From: Muricea muricata
Taxonomy: Eukaryota > Cnidaria > Anthozoa > Malacalcyonacea > Plexauridae
Reading direction: 5' to 3'
NCBI GenBank assembly: GCA_963855995.1
Contig: OY979717.1
Span: 65,915,855-65,979,854 of the forward strand
DNA length: 64,000 nucleotides
Position 1 is the first letter of the stretch; each line of letters starts with the position of its first letter. The notes under the pieces were generated by a model. The model searched no databases, was not told the DNA's origin, and was given only the letters and a program-made list of their open reading frames with translations. A program made the position numbers and the translations under genes. Below are positions 32,883-47,400 of the stretch, piece after piece.

Positions 32883-34786
32883 TTCCTAAGGACGTTTACT
32901 AACATACAATAACGATAAAATAATTCTTATACGGAATTGCACGAATTAATAAATCTCAAATTAAAAGCGAAATAGTTGCCAATTGTTGGTTATACAGTAT
33001 TTGCAACTGCTTCAGCGCATATTGAATGTTTGTAATCTTCTTTTCCCTATATATTATTAAAAAAATTGCAGGAATTATTTATATACAGGTACACAGATTA
33101 TTATAATATGTTATTTATACTGTACTCATTGAACTCCCGCCAGATACTAACTGTAAACAATCAACACACTAGCACATCCATATTGCTCTTTCCGACCATT
33201 TCGAGACTACATTCTTAATACTTCCGTTACATTTCATTGATATTAGTACATTTGATATTAAAGATTATTATTTACTCCTCAGCTGTTTTAATTTTAAGTG
33301 GATGTGTTATGTCAAAGTACAATTCAATGTACAGTTATATACAGAAATAATGAATACATTTTCTCAGATTTTATAAATTACCAAAGAGTTTCATCTGCTA
33401 ACCCAACAAGTATTTCTATTCAAGCAACCTATTCTTGGTGCAAACGTTTGCAACGAATAATACTAATATGTGTAATTGCTTCATATATATGCACTGTACT
33501 AAGTTTATCAACATGCACGTATACAGTTAGCATGTTAAAAAATAGGTTTGTACGATAGGAGTTAAAAATAGATAATTTAAATGTAATTTATTTAATTGAA
33601 CTATATATTCGTACCTACATATAGATAGTTTACATTCACGTAATAGACCTACGAAGATCACACTAACCAAACCAAGTGGTCCACCAACAAATACGGATTG
33701 TTAAAATATATATTACAAAGGAATGGAAATTCTACAAAAATTAAAGTATAACAAACATTTACACAAAAACAAACTGAAACAAGCAAGATAACAAAAATAA
33801 TATGCAAATAATAAGATAAAATGCCAATAATACAACACAAAAAATAGAAGACTCCCAACGTCCGCAAATTCAAAAACACATAAACCTTAAGGATCTTCCT
33901 GCACCTTTACACCTTATTGTCCAGAGGATAAAGCACAAAGTGGATATACATGCTTGACAATAGTTGTGAAAATTGAATAATGGAAAACACGCTATTTCCT
34001 ACACGAACGAACGTAATACCGGTACTGGGGCTTATTCATAAAATACAAAGAAAAAGTTTCGAATTAAGAGACCATGCATATTATTCCTGTAACATGATCA
34101 GTCTTTTTTAAAGCGACAGAGGCAGCCTTCACAGCATCGTGTCGTTGTCATAGTTTCCCACACTTATACCCGCAGCAAACAGAAAATTTATACAATGCCT
34201 CATGAAAACTCACCCGAGAATTCACTGTGTGGGATGAGAGGAGGTTTGGTGAACAGTTGGCCGCGTTTTGGTTCATATAACCGTGTTAGTATAAATGACC
34301 GGTAAAAAAAGGAGGAAGAGATAGAACGCTTACCTTAACTTCTTAAAGGAGAAAAAAATCCCCCCTAAAATAATGGAGAAAAAAGTAACATAGATATTTT
34401 TATTTAAAACCACGGCCAGCAAAAATACGAAAAGAAACAAATTCCAAAGAATAGAGACAATTCAAAGTATGCATATAAAACAACACAAGCACATGAAAAT
34501 GTAATTTTTTTGACTTTATTTCAAAGTTATTATTGGCAGATGCTTTTTACTGATATTTTAAATTGCGAATAAAAAAACACAGACAAGTCCTACAACCAAA
34601 TTACGCAAGGTTTATTAGAAGGGGTGGATAATTGCCTTAAGAATTCCAACCACCCTGTCAACACTCCCAATAGAATATCTGTTATTCTGCAAGATGGCTA
34701 TAAAGTGTGAAAGAAAGTGTGTACTAATGTGTACGTATTACTTGTCAATTTCCAAGTTGCAAGGTATTGCATACCATATAATTTAT
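32883..34786. other. Intergenic DNA 3' of the golgin gene
   Basis: AT-rich DNA without a supported gene. The last bases are likely golgin 3' UTR (minus strand): an AATAAA overlaps the stop codon region and another lies near 34611 on the minus strand. Confidence 0.45.
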
Positions 34787-35413
34787 TTACTCTCCCTTGA
34801 GAGATTGTAAAAGCAATTCTCTCAATGTATTTACCTGCGACGCTTCGCGTTCCTGTTCTTTTTGTATGATTTGTTGATATTGAGAGGGAGTAAACCGAAC
34901 AATCGTGGCGAGAACTTTAGAAAGTTGCTAAAATGGTAAACAAAATCAGAATTAGTACATTGAATCGTTCTTCAGTGGCAAAAATATTTTATTTAACCCA
35001 TTGCTACATTGTAGACTGTTTAATAAAAGTGTTGAAACACGAAAAACACTAACCAGTAACTATTTTGCATCTGAACTTGGCATCGAAAATAGCGGCAGTG
35101 AACAAATACGGGTTGTGAACTCACTTGTGAAAATTCAACATATGGTAACGGCCGCATTATTATTTACAACTAAACGTTATCGTTATAATAACCCTCGAAG
35201 GTGCGTCGACAACAACGACGTTTATGAAAATATGTTTATGAAATTATAAAAATAAGCAAAGTTTTTTATCTGCGACTGTTTGTTGCAAACGAATTAAGTT
35301 ACGTAACACTCAGAGCTACTGTACACCTAGCGTATCATACGCAAGACATGCAAGCTATAACCAACCTTTCTCTGCTTTCCCATCATATACTGGAATAATA
35401 TATTTCTTAAGTA
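34787..35413 (-). CDS. GOLGA4: GRIP-domain exons of the golgin
   Basis: Exon 35366-35413 encodes YLRNILFQYMMGKQRK and exon 34787-34927 encodes QLSKVLATIVRFTPSQYQQI plus a 26-residue tail ending SLKGE. With TEYE at the end of the preceding exon this makes a complete GRIP fold. The Tyr of YLRN (about residue 1916) corresponds to the Tyr that is essential for Arl1 binding and Golgi targeting in golgin-245. The split of the GRIP domain by an intron after GKQRK is clear. Confidence 0.95.
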
Positions 35414-38400
35414 CTGAAAAACAATAATATATATGTTACAAAAATAGAACGGAAAAACTTTTAGTTGCATTAAGACAAGTGAGTACGTAAAACTGGGTAT
35501 GAAGAATGAAGTTAATGCAATTGTTGCTCCTATAATAATCGACTTTAACCCTGTGCCTTCACATGAGAGCGCCGCCTGCATGGGAACGTGTGCATACATC
35601 TACGTTTATTACTTATAAAAAAACATTTAGAAATAAATTATCAAGGCGCAGTCAGTTTGTTGACAGCAACCTCGTCTTGTCCCCCAAGATATTCATCTTT
35701 AGAAACATGCACATGATGGCAAATTTTTGATGTCACTTTAGTAAATTTCCAAATTAAATTTACAGCTATTAAACGAACATGATCTCTCAAAAAAAAACCC
35801 AGAATTTATGCAATTTTGCACAAATATCCACCCACAACTCTGACTACTTTACACATACTAACCTCGTATTCAGTCTCACCAGGATTAGATGAAGGACTTT
35901 CGGGACCTCCAGGTGAAAATGGATTCGAAGTAACATTTAGTTGAGTTGGTCGTTCTGGTGTCTGAGCTGGGCCATTTTGAACACGATGCTGTACGTCATT
36001 CTATACAATATCAAAACAGGTACATCGTGTGATACAGATATGTAATATGTATATAAATGACAACTGATAACCGTCATTGAATTTGTGATGGCTGGACAGT
36101 GACATATATGATATACCTAGTATATACTGTATGAATAAATTTGCCTATCCGCTATGGACGCACAAGTGCCAGAGCGACTTTGGCATTAGGAGTTTATTTT
36201 ATGTTATGTTAATTTTAAAGACGATTTCAATGACAAGATGGGGATTCAAAAGTAACTAGGTACGATTCAATAAATTAGTACGTACGATTAATAAGTACAT
36301 ACTGAAAATAAAATTCTAAAAATAAATACTTTAATGAAAGGTGAAGCAGAGCCGAGGAAGCTAAAGCTGCCACAGCCTCCTTTTGTAAAGCACTACTTCT
36401 TAAATTCCAACATCCATGCACCATTTATAATACAAATGACCTTGACATCATCTAAGAGATTTTCTGTACCTTTAATATTTGTTCTCTTTCACGCAACAAA
36501 TCCATTTCCCTATTCAGGCGCTCTATTGTCGCCTAAAACGAAACAAATGGTACAAATACAGCACGTTTTTCTTTTTGGGAAATAACAAGATTGACATGTG
36601 AACAGAACATCGTAGCAAAGAAGCCTCATCATTATCATTACTATATAAGTCGCAAACAAATTTTCAGTGTACGAAGACTTTCTCAGACCTTATGACACCA
36701 ATATTAGTCGCTTCCCAGCTGGCAAGTATAGGGGGCTTGCTAGTAAGACGCTCGCAGTCAATTCTTAAAAACAACAAAGAAAGGTTACTTCGATTCTTTT
36801 TGCCAAGTTTATTCACATAAACGAACCAAAGCTGAGCCACATTGTAGCCCAAATCAAAACCCCTATCAAATTGTTATTGTTTTACTGTTGCTGCAGTCGT
36901 CTTTAATTGACATTTTCACCCTGAAGTTCACATTTTCCCGCCAAAACGTTAATATGTGAGCCCACAATTCACATTAATACCAGCTGCTGAACAATGGTGC
37001 CAGCTTTAAGAAATATAAAGCATTTTCCCAACCGATCCGAACGTTGTACCCCAATAAATTACTGGGTATAACGTTAAATAATTCCAATACTTATTGGAAT
37101 TGTCATTTCATGCATATAAAATGAACCCTGACCCAAACCCCAACCCTAACCGTGATAATCCCAGTAATTTATTGGATACAATAATTTTATTGGGATACAA
37201 CGTTCGGATCGGATGATTTTCCGTGATGACATGTATAGGTTATTATATAAGGGGCAAGGCGATATCAGTTTTATTACTTGAGGGGCGATATAATGAATGT
37301 CACGAGTGACCGCAGCGAACGAGGGACATTTATGATATTGCCCTCAAAGCGATAACACTGATATCGCCTTGTCCCTCATATGATAACCTGTTTATTACAT
37401 ACTTTAATACTTGTGCCTTTATAACTTTATTTGGGTCAGAATTTCTACATGCAGCCGGACAAAAAGCGATATCACAGTGACAAAAAACGATATCACGGGA
37501 CATATTGTTTTTACATCACCCTGTTTATCACCCTGATAAAGGCCTAAGTATGTATGTGATAAACAGTTATATCAGCACGAGTGAAAATTGAAAAAAGAGA
37601 AATTGTGTGGAAACACGACGCCTGGAGGGCAGAGTGTTTCTATACAATTTCGAGTCTTTCCAATTTCCACGAGTGTTAATGTAATCGTATATCATCTATA
37701 CGGAAAGAATAGCACAATGAACTTTAACAGAAAAGTGGCGGAATATTTTCTGCGTTTACATTCAGTTATATCAACACGGCTATTAGCCAATCAGCGTGCA
37801 ATATTTACAAATGCTATATCGGGAAAACAAGAAACAAACCTTTAGAACATGAACTTGTTCACTCCCTTCCTCCGTTTCTCCCTGAAAGATGAACATGGAA
37901 TACTGTAGTAAAATATATTTTAAAACTATCCTACAAAGTGCTAAAGAGTGTATAGCAGAACTCCACTTACATTCGTTTGACCCGCGGGGCTTCTGCGTTT
38001 CTCAAACTCTGCTTCTTTCGCATTCAGCAGTTTCTTCATATCTGTTTGGTTCTTCTTCATTTGATTTTTAAGTTTTTTTTCAAGTGCAAGTAATTCAGAT
38101 GAATGTCCTTTCTGCGCTTGGGCTAGTTCGGTCTCGTATTTTCTTTCAAGTTCAAGAAGTTGTTCATTGTCTTTAATATTTTTCAAGTCCGTCTCGTGTT
38201 TCGTCGTAAGTTCTGTCATTTTACTTTCATATTCTTCTTCAACACCTTTCAAAGCTTTCTCATGTTCACGAACTAATTCTGCCATAATTCCCTCTTTTTC
38301 TTCCAATCGCTTTTCATTTTCTTCACGAAGCTGTAACATTTCATCTTCTCGGTATTTCAATTCCTTTTTTAGTTCAATAATTTCTTCTTCAAACCTATCT

Positions 38401-41400
38401 GAAGATTGTTGTTCTTCTTTCTGTCTGTTTGCGATAGTCTCAGCTAGGGTATCCTGGATTTCACGATCCTTGTCAGCCAGTTTGGCCTGAAATTCTTTAA
38501 CAACTTGCTTTAATTTAGCATTATATTCAAAATCCTTTTCTTCTACTTTCGCCACCAAACGTTTTTCCAAAACCTCCAAACTTTCTTTATGTTGGTCCTC
38601 AAGTTTCTCTGTTTCTAGTCTATGATCCTCTTTCAAAGACAAAGCTTGTTCACGTAAGGCATCCATTTTTTCAACACGAAGGTTTTCAACGGTCTCGACT
38701 AAAGATTTTTCACTTGCTTCAAGTTGTGCAATTTGTTCACTCAGAACTTTTGTGTTATTGACCATGGTCCCTTTTTGGGACTCTACTTCCTCCACTTTAC
38801 TCTTCACGATTACTTCATGTTCTACAACCATTTGTTGAACTTTTTCTGAATGGGTGGCATTAACTTTTTCCAGTTCCTGTACTAAATCTTGAACTTTTTG
38901 TTTTGCTAACGACAGTTCGTTTCCTTGTTTCTCCAGTTGACTTGACATCTCTTTCTTAACACTAGCTATTTTAGCTTCACCTTTTTTCTTCGTTTCCAAA
39001 ACTTTCTTTTTATTTTCAACAGCAACAGCTTCTTTCAGATTTTCCAAAGCCTCTCGTTTGTCTTTTTCGAGTTCAGATACTTTCATATCTAATTCCTCTT
39101 GTTTGCTGAGCATGTCGCGTTCATTTTTAGCTGCGACATCTTGCAATTTAATTTCTGATTCTAGAATGTAATGTCGATGCGTTTCCTCTGCGGTTGTCAA
39201 AAGTGTTTGTAGCTCTTGCTTTTCTCTTAAAACTTTTTTAATTTGCGCGTCAATAGTTTGGGAATCATGTTGGCTTGAAGCAATCTCCATTTTGAGACTT
39301 TCTTCGCTTTGCTTGATTTCCACTATCGTCTTTTCGTATTTATCTGTGACTTCACTTAATTTCGAATCTCTTTTCTTACATTCTTCTGACAACGCCTTGA
39401 CTTTCTTTTTCAGAGTGACCGCTGTCTTTTTATAAGTATCCACTTCTCTTTGCTGTTCTTCTACGATTTCATTCATTTTGACTTCCAGAGAAGAAATATT
39501 TTCCTTTAAATCATTTACTTCAACTTGAGAATCATTCTGAATTTGATTTAAAAGGTCCTCCAACTCTTGGTTCCGATCAGTAAGTTGCTTCTCAGTCAAA
39601 CGCTTGGTCTCTAGCTGTTTTGTAAATGCAGCTTTTTCTTTTTCGTGAAATTGCGATATTTCGCTTAATTTTGTTCCTAAATTCAAAAGCTCTTGTTCTG
39701 ACACAATTTGTGTATTTTTTAAGACACTGACCTCTTCATTTAAACCCGCTACCATTCGCGCGTGATTTGCTTGTTCAGCTTGAAGCGTATCTTGAAGCTG
39801 AGCACACGCAGATGTCCTTTCGTCTCGTTCTGACTTAATCAAATTAAGTTCATCGGTAAGTTTATTAAGCGCAACACAACTTCTGTTGAACTCGTTAGTA
39901 ACATCATTAAATTTGTTTTGAAGAGTTTCGTATGCATCAGTTTGATTTATTCTTTCTTTCTCGGACTCCACATGTTCTTTTTCTAAGATTTCTTTCAGTT
40001 GAATGTTTTCATCCTGCAAGTTTTTGACAGCATCACGATACTTAGCATCATGACTATCTTTAACTTCTTGCAGCTGAACAGCGTGATCTCTCTCTAAAGC
40101 ACGCAGTTTAACCGTTAGTTCATCATTATTCTTTGCCATTTCACAAGCCTGAATATTAATAACATTTTCATGGTCAGAAGACAGCTCTTCCATCTTCTGT
40201 TCTGATTCTCTTTGAACATCATTCAATTCCCGCCGGTGGTTCTCTATAAGTTCCATAAGTTTATCATCTGCCTTTTGTTGAAGAGAACTCTTCTCCTCTT
40301 CATGTTTTAATACTAAACCTTCTAGTTCACTGACCTTATTATTTCTTGATTCAAGTGCTTTAGTTAATTCACTGACTCTATCAATCAGCTCTTCGTTCTG
40401 TCCTTCAAATTCGGCTTTTAGTTTATCAATGTTATTTCGAAGTTCATCATTTTGCCGTAGAAGTTGCTCTTCTCTATCCTTGGCTTCCGCTGCCAGTCTT
40501 TCATACGACTCATTTGCGTCCTTTCTTGAAAATGCCAACGACCTTTCATGCTGGTTACTCAACTCTAGAATCTGCTCCTGGTAGCGTTCTTGCAGAGATC
40601 TTAGTTGCTCATCTTTAATAGCTTCATAATTTTTGGCAATGTCACCCACATTTAACTCGTTTTCTTTCGTTAACTGTTCTATTGTGCTATTTAAAAAATC
40701 GTCCTTTTCTTTCATTCGATCTTTAAATTTGTCTTCCAGTTCATTCATTAATTGCATTTTCTCGGCTTCTTTATTCTTAAAAGCCTGTTCACGATCTTGA
40801 GCTAAGGCGGTAATCTGAGATTTCAGATCGTAAACTTTGTCCTCAAAATCTTTTAAATTCATTACAGATTGCTGCAATTCCTCTTGTTTTTCACTTACAG
40901 TTTTTTCCAGCTCCTTGTAGCTCTTCTTTTCTTTTTCCAGACTTTCTTTAAGACTTTCCTCACGTGCTTCAGTGTCTGCAAGATTGTTTCGTAATTCATT
41001 GACGATTTTTTTCATGTCTTTAATTTTCAGTTCAGCATCTTTTGAAATCCGAATTTGTTGATTGTTTTTCTCTTCTTCAAGGCTTCTTTTATGCTCATTC
41101 AATTTCTTTTCAATATCCATGTTCACTTCTTCTAGCTGTTTCTTATGAGCCTCTTTCAACTCAGACAACTTCTTCTCATTGTCAATATTCATGGCTTCGA
41201 TATTCCCCTCCAGTTCCGCACAATGCCGCATTTTTTCGTCAAGCTTCGCCATTAAATCCTTACACATTATATCTTTTTCATTCAGCACCTTCTCGTGTTC
41301 ACCCACTATTTGTTTTTGTTCTTCTAATTTGTGTTCATTTAGCAAGGACAACTGTGAACTCATATTATCCACATCACTTTCCTTTTCGCTCAATTTAGTT

Positions 41401-44400
41401 TTTAAAGTTTTAATCAAGTTTTTCATTTTTGCATTTTGTGTCTCCGTTCCTTTTGTTAGCTCGTGAAGTTCCTTATCCTTCTTTGATACAATGTCTGTCA
41501 TCTCTTTCTGAAGTTTTTGCTGTTGGTTTTCTTTTTCTGTCAACTTAATACGCAATTCCTTCACAACTTTCTTCATTTCCGAAAGTTTATTTTCATTTTT
41601 CTTCGAGGCAGCAGCGAGCTCACTTTGTTTCTTCGTTTCAATATCTTTCACAGTACTTTGCATTTCCTTTTGACGCTGTTCTTTTTCTAGCTTCCAAAAC
41701 GTTTCTCGCTCTACTACCGCTTCGTCCTTTTTTATAATTTCAGCTTTCATTTTCACTAACTCATTCTCTAACGTCTCCACTTTGGCCGATAGATTTTGTT
41801 TTTCTTCTCCATGTCCTTGCATTACATTCTCGTAGTTTTGCTAAAGAAAGCCACAAAATAAATTATTTTAACCCTACAACATTTAGTAAGAAGCTTTAAA
41901 ATGTTCTTAAATGATAACCTTAAATGATAGCTTCAGCCAAATTAGTATAAAAATTTTTTGTTTAGTTATTGTCTAGCTCACAACTTGGAAAAGGTTGAAT
42001 TGTCGACGAGTTGCAAGTTTTTTCGAGACAACATCACCTGAATTTCCTTAGTCGTTTCTTATCAGCTAACACCAACTATATAAAGTATGTTCCAAATTAT
42101 TAAGCAAAATGGCATTATTCAAATATCTTTGAAAGTACTTGCTTTGAGCAAACTTTTACAGTTGTTTATATACTTTAACTGACATTATACATGCTGCTTT
42201 TTTTTTAAATAGAAGATTTGTAAGATAAGATTTGATTATGCAAGAAATGTGTTTTTATATGATGTACCAAATTATTATGCATAGAGCACAAGTTGCGGTA
42301 AAAATTATGAACAGATGGGTAGGTAGACAGAACTGAGATAAGAGAAAAGAAGTATGGCTCAATGTCTTGCTAACGGTAAAACTCAATCGAAATTTCAAAA
42401 GAACTTTGCCGTGACCACGGAACTGTCGAGCGATTTATTCCTAACAGCAATAAGGCCAAGAAAAGAAGCGACAAAGTTGTGCAATACCAAGATGTAAAAT
42501 GCTAGGAAGACAACTATCCAAAAATGAACGAGAAGTGGCGAAGCATCTGCTTGTAATGAGTAAAGAAATTTTGGAGGCCGCTGGAATTCTGGAAAAATTC
42601 AGGGAATACTATAAAAAAGCAGACACATCCAACATTTCTATGGGGAATGCCTAGAACATCTCGATGTCGCATTCTCATATCGGATGTCAAAGATGTAAAG
42701 CCGAACATTCGCACGCCACTAACCAACAGACACAAAATCCAACGGATGAATGGGCTAAACGTTATATGAAGACCGATTTCAAAAATGTACTTTTTACTGA
42801 TGAGTGTAGAGCAGCCCATTACTGGCTCGTGCCGGGAACCAACAAGCTTAAAAGATGACAACAAACAGGTGGTGGTTTACGGGCTGGTATAATAGGCAAT
42901 GAGGTAGTCAGTCCATTTGGAGTGCCAGAAGGTGTCAAAATGAATTCTGCCACCTACGCAGACTTTCTGAAGCGAAACTTTGTTTCTTGATGAGCAGCAT
43001 AGCGAAGGAATGGATAATGCATCGTTTCATGCTGCACGTTTCACAACTACACACTTACGAAAGGCACCTGTACCTTTAACGATGGAAAGTTGATGATGTG
43101 GCCTAGCATCATTCCCAAATCTAACCCCACAGAAAACATGTGAAACGTATTAAAGAAGAAAATTTACAGTGGTGGACAACAACATATGACAAAGGACAAT
43201 CGGTGGAAGGATATCCATGACGCAGAAGAGAGCATTAGAGCATATGGAATACTACATCTCGCCAAATCTGTTGAACGTATGAAAATAAATAAAGGGGGAA
43301 CGAACGTATGTATGTTGTGTATCAAAGCCCCGTACACACGAGCAAGTTTTCCTTGACAAGTTTCTTGACGAGTTCACTCAACGCGTCTGTACGACAAACA
43401 AGATTTCCTTGACAAGCTTATTTCTTCCAGTGTGCGCGAAATTTGACAATAGTTTTTTTGACAACTTTTATCGCAGAATTAAAGGGGCACTTTGATGAAA
43501 CTTTGGGGGGCGATTTTTTTCTATTTTCTAGAACTGCGTTTCTTGAAATACATGCCAGTAAAATATCAGCACAAAATATTGAGTAGAAAGCTTTCAAAAC
43601 TCCGATCGAAAATTCGTACTTTACAACCACCATTGAAATGGCAGCGCTGTAAGCAAAGGGCTTGGGTCGAGAAGCAATGACGCCACTTTCTCAACATATT
43701 AAAATTAATTTGTCATTAGTCAGTGAGTTGATCTTGTGACAACAGAAAGGAAGTGAGAAAATAACGTCACAACAGACCGCCGTTCACAATTAAAAAACAG
43801 GCTCAAATCAATGGCGGCCGTAAAATACGAATTTTCGATCGGAGCTTTGAAAGCTTCCTACTCAATATTTTGTCCTGATATTTTACTGGTATATAATTCA
43901 AGAAACGCAGTTTCAGAAATAAAAAAAATCGGCCCCCAAAGTTTCATCGAAGTGCCCCTTTAAGTACGTAAACAAACAAGTCCCTTGTTGCAAGTACACA
44001 CGAGCAAGTTTCCTTGTTGAAAAGCTGCTACGACTAGCTTTTAACCCAGCTTTTTGTCAAGGAAGAATTGTCAATTTTTTCGCGTACACACGAGCAAATA
44101 AAACTTGTCAAGGAAAAGGTGCTCGTCTGTTCGGGGCTTAACTACCTTGATACAATTTTTCTAGCTCCCTTCCTTCTTGAGATGTTCAACTTGTAAATTA
44201 CAGAACTTACGATATCACCGTGCATAATGTATAACTTTAAGATGGGTAATTTTGTATCAACTACGATTAATCGCTTGGTGTGTGCACTTTTGTGCGAAAT
44301 ATATCAATCACCTTGCAAATTACTGATAAATAAATTAATTTCTAATAAAAAGTTACACTAATTTTGAGCGCCTTTTAAGCATTTTGATCTTTGCAATGCA

Positions 44401-47400
44401 CTCAATAAATAGCTCATAAGTACTACTTTAAATAAAATGAATATGGAATGTTGGCTAAATTGTAAAAACGAACTGTGAAAGATCGGCTCAAAGCAAATAT
44501 TTTTAAAGATATTTGAAAAACATCATTAATCATCCTTATTAATTTGTAACATACAATACTGTATATATATTCACTGATCATAGTACAGTATCTTTAATTT
44601 TGCATTCATAGGACGATCAAAGGTTCATTATGAGTTTAACTACATCTTGTTATTGATACATACAATTTCATATTGTTTTGTTGAGGTTTAAATGCGATAC
44701 ACTACATACTTTACATTCTTCGTATTTTTTCTCGGTATCTTGCAGTTTCTTTTCTGATTCTATACAATACAAAGAATTCATACAATCAGTTATGTTAGTG
44801 ACTAGAGAAAACTCTGTAGTCGTTTATGGTCTGAATCAGATTTGAACCTGGAAAACTCACCGATCAGTTCCTGTCTATAGTTTCCAAGTTCTCCTGACAC
44901 ACTTTCTTTTTCAACAAGCTGTCCCTCTAATTCCTGTATTCGTGCTTCCAGTTTTGACATTTCTTCAAATTTTCGTTTAACCGCGGCATGTTTCTGTAAC
45001 TCTTGTTCTTCCACTGCAAGCTCGACTTCTTTTACCTAAGAAAATCGAAGACGCAATCTAACCTCAGAATTAATCTAACCACATTTAATTTTACTGTTTT
45101 CTTTCAGTCTAGCATGTGTTTCTAAGGACGATCACGTAAATCATTAATCATGAGAGGCATTGAAAAACAAGCCACGTCATATATTGCAGAAAAACTTTTA
45201 ATGTAACTCATTGTTACATCAATAAAAACATATCACTATATAACCAAAATTAAACTTTCACTGTAAATCATCATGCAGTATATGGCGTGTATCCTTACTG
45301 AATTATTTAAAAATGACTAAGTGTCAATCAAACCATGAAATAACCAGAAATTAAGATTATTCGATATAACATAAACTATTTAAATTAGTTGATAATTTAA
45401 TTGTTTAATAATCAAAAAGTTACAATCTTTTTATTACTCAAGTAATAACGTTACTGCTTAATTTTGTCCAACGCGCCATTTTCATGCTTTTCTAGCGTGG
45501 CGCACTTGAAGATTAGATGTCTACTTCGAATAGGAATACATTTCCCCATGATGCCGAGTTTAACCACTAAATTATCTTAAACCCTATTGTTTACAGGTAT
45601 TTATATGCAAAATAGCAATAAACAAAATCACAGTTTTTGATAGGATAACAATTTGTTTTACAATTATAACAATTTATTGAAATGATTACAATTTACAATG
45701 ATGAGGTTAGGTGTAGGACGTTGTTTCAAAAAAGACGTGCGTCAGTTCTGTTTCTGTCCTACATGCAGTGATGACCTGAAAACGCTTCCTAACTTCCAAG
45801 TTTCATCTTTATTTATCCAACTGTTTTTATATTGTACGACAATACACATTATGAACATTCACCTTTTCGGAATACGAAGCTTTCATCAATTCTTCTTTTT
45901 GCGACAGTATTTTTATTTTATTATCTCTTTCTTCAAGCTCCTTTTTGTGCTCTTCCTCATTAGCAGTAAGAACGTCAGACATTCGCTTCACATGTTGCTT
46001 TTTTACCAACTCAATCGCTTCAACTTTACTTCGTTGTAAATCATCTACGATACTAGAGTGCTCTTTCGTTATTGACTCAATTAGAGATTGATGCTCATCA
46101 CGTAAACTTTCAACCGTTCTTTTCCCATTAAACTCACATTCCTTTAAATCTTTGCCCATTTTTTGAACGACATTTTCTTTTTCTATCTTAAGGTCTTCGA
46201 AAAGAACTTTCGTTGCTTTCAGTTCATCGTTTAAGTTGTTTATTTCACTGTTATATCGGTTATTTTCTTCCATAATATTTTCAACATTTTTCATCATTTC
46301 ATGAATGGCAGTTTGTTTTTCGTTTTGTGCACGTTTTACATTACGAAGCAATTCTTCACGTTCAACTTCGTTTGTTGTTTCTTTTACCTAAGTAACATTT
46401 AAACTCTAAATATTCACAGTTAAAACTAAAACAACAACGAATAATAGAAGAGGATGGACAGAAATCAACACAAATCTATCTCGATAAAAGTTCAAGCAGG
46501 ATAACAGAATAAAAAAAGTTTGTAACTTAGTAAAATGCATGCTTCACAAAGCCGCGCAAAATTTGGAAGGTTGCCAGTTACGGTAATGCAGTCAAAAGCA
46601 CGCAAAGCACACAGATCTTTCACTGCCTAAAACAATATATACTATAAGCACAATTCGCCTGTAACGTTTCAAGCAGTGGAAGGCCCAACGTTCCTGTGCT
46701 TTTGACACTAGCAACACACGTTGGTTGAGATATTATCTCACATAAGAATCCAGTGAAAAAGTAACTGTATAGTCAACCACAAGAAATTTTGTATTTTGTC
46801 CAAACATCCGGAATGAATTGTTGGATTACCAAACATAAACTGTTAAACATAAACACACGTGCATTTTCACAAAACTTTTGCCTTAAATTTCTCAGCTTAT
46901 ACAACATGTATTTCGAAACATTTTATCACAAACAAACTGGAAAGAAGGGTATAAAATGGGTTGTTTTTGAAGCTATTTAGTGTACTCGCAATTCGTGCTT
47001 GATCAGACATAAAGCGCTTGGCTGCGTTTCGCGTTTTATATCTGATAAAGCTGTCTCCTGCTCGTATATTAAATAGTACATAATACTTAATTTCTAAATT
47101 TTATCATTAGACTTGTTGATACAAGACACTGTAAATTGCTCCTTGTTTTTGATCTCTACTAAGTTGTCACAAGTGATGATTTTAAGCATACAGTATTGCT
47201 ATAGTGGGTCTCCAAAACAGAATGGTCTCCATCTTAATTTCACATTATACTGTACTTGAAAAGTACGTACAGTACGTATATCGTACAAGTGCAATTGCAA
47301 ACAAATATTTTTAGCATAGATCAACTTAAATTTCAATAGATAACTTGTCCATTTATATACAGTTACTCTATGTGTACTTATAGCGATATCCGTATTTGAA

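Larger units (their letters stand above)
42085..44554 (+). mobile_element. Tc1/mariner-type element remnant in golgin intron
   Basis: Terminal repeats of about 65 bp: GTATGTTCCAAATTA ... TTCAAATATCTTTG ... CTTGCTTTGAGC at the left pairs with GCTCAAAGCAAATA ... AAGATATTTGAA ... AATTTGTAACATAC at the right. Between 42400 and 43300 the plus strand carries a transposase relic broken by many stops and shifts (TRHKIQRMN, LFTDEC-like YFLLMSVEQ, LTPQKTCETY, VDNNI). The order is that of a Tc1-family DDE enzyme (TDE near 42800, NPTEN near 43130). Two MITEs are nested toward the right end. Confidence 0.82.

Noticed and set aside
36664-36852. Extra golgin exon between 36533 and 37839
   Set aside because: The minus-strand frame lacks heptads and Glu/Lys bias, and inclusion is not needed for phase; the 42-bp and 63-bp exons already join.
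37105-37152. Telomere-like CCCTAACC stretch
   Set aside because: Only a few irregular units inside a MITE loop; not a telomeric array.
41042-41466. Plus-strand open frames opposite the golgin exon
   Set aside because: Ser/Phe-rich shadows of the Glu/Lys-rich coiled-coil coding strand.
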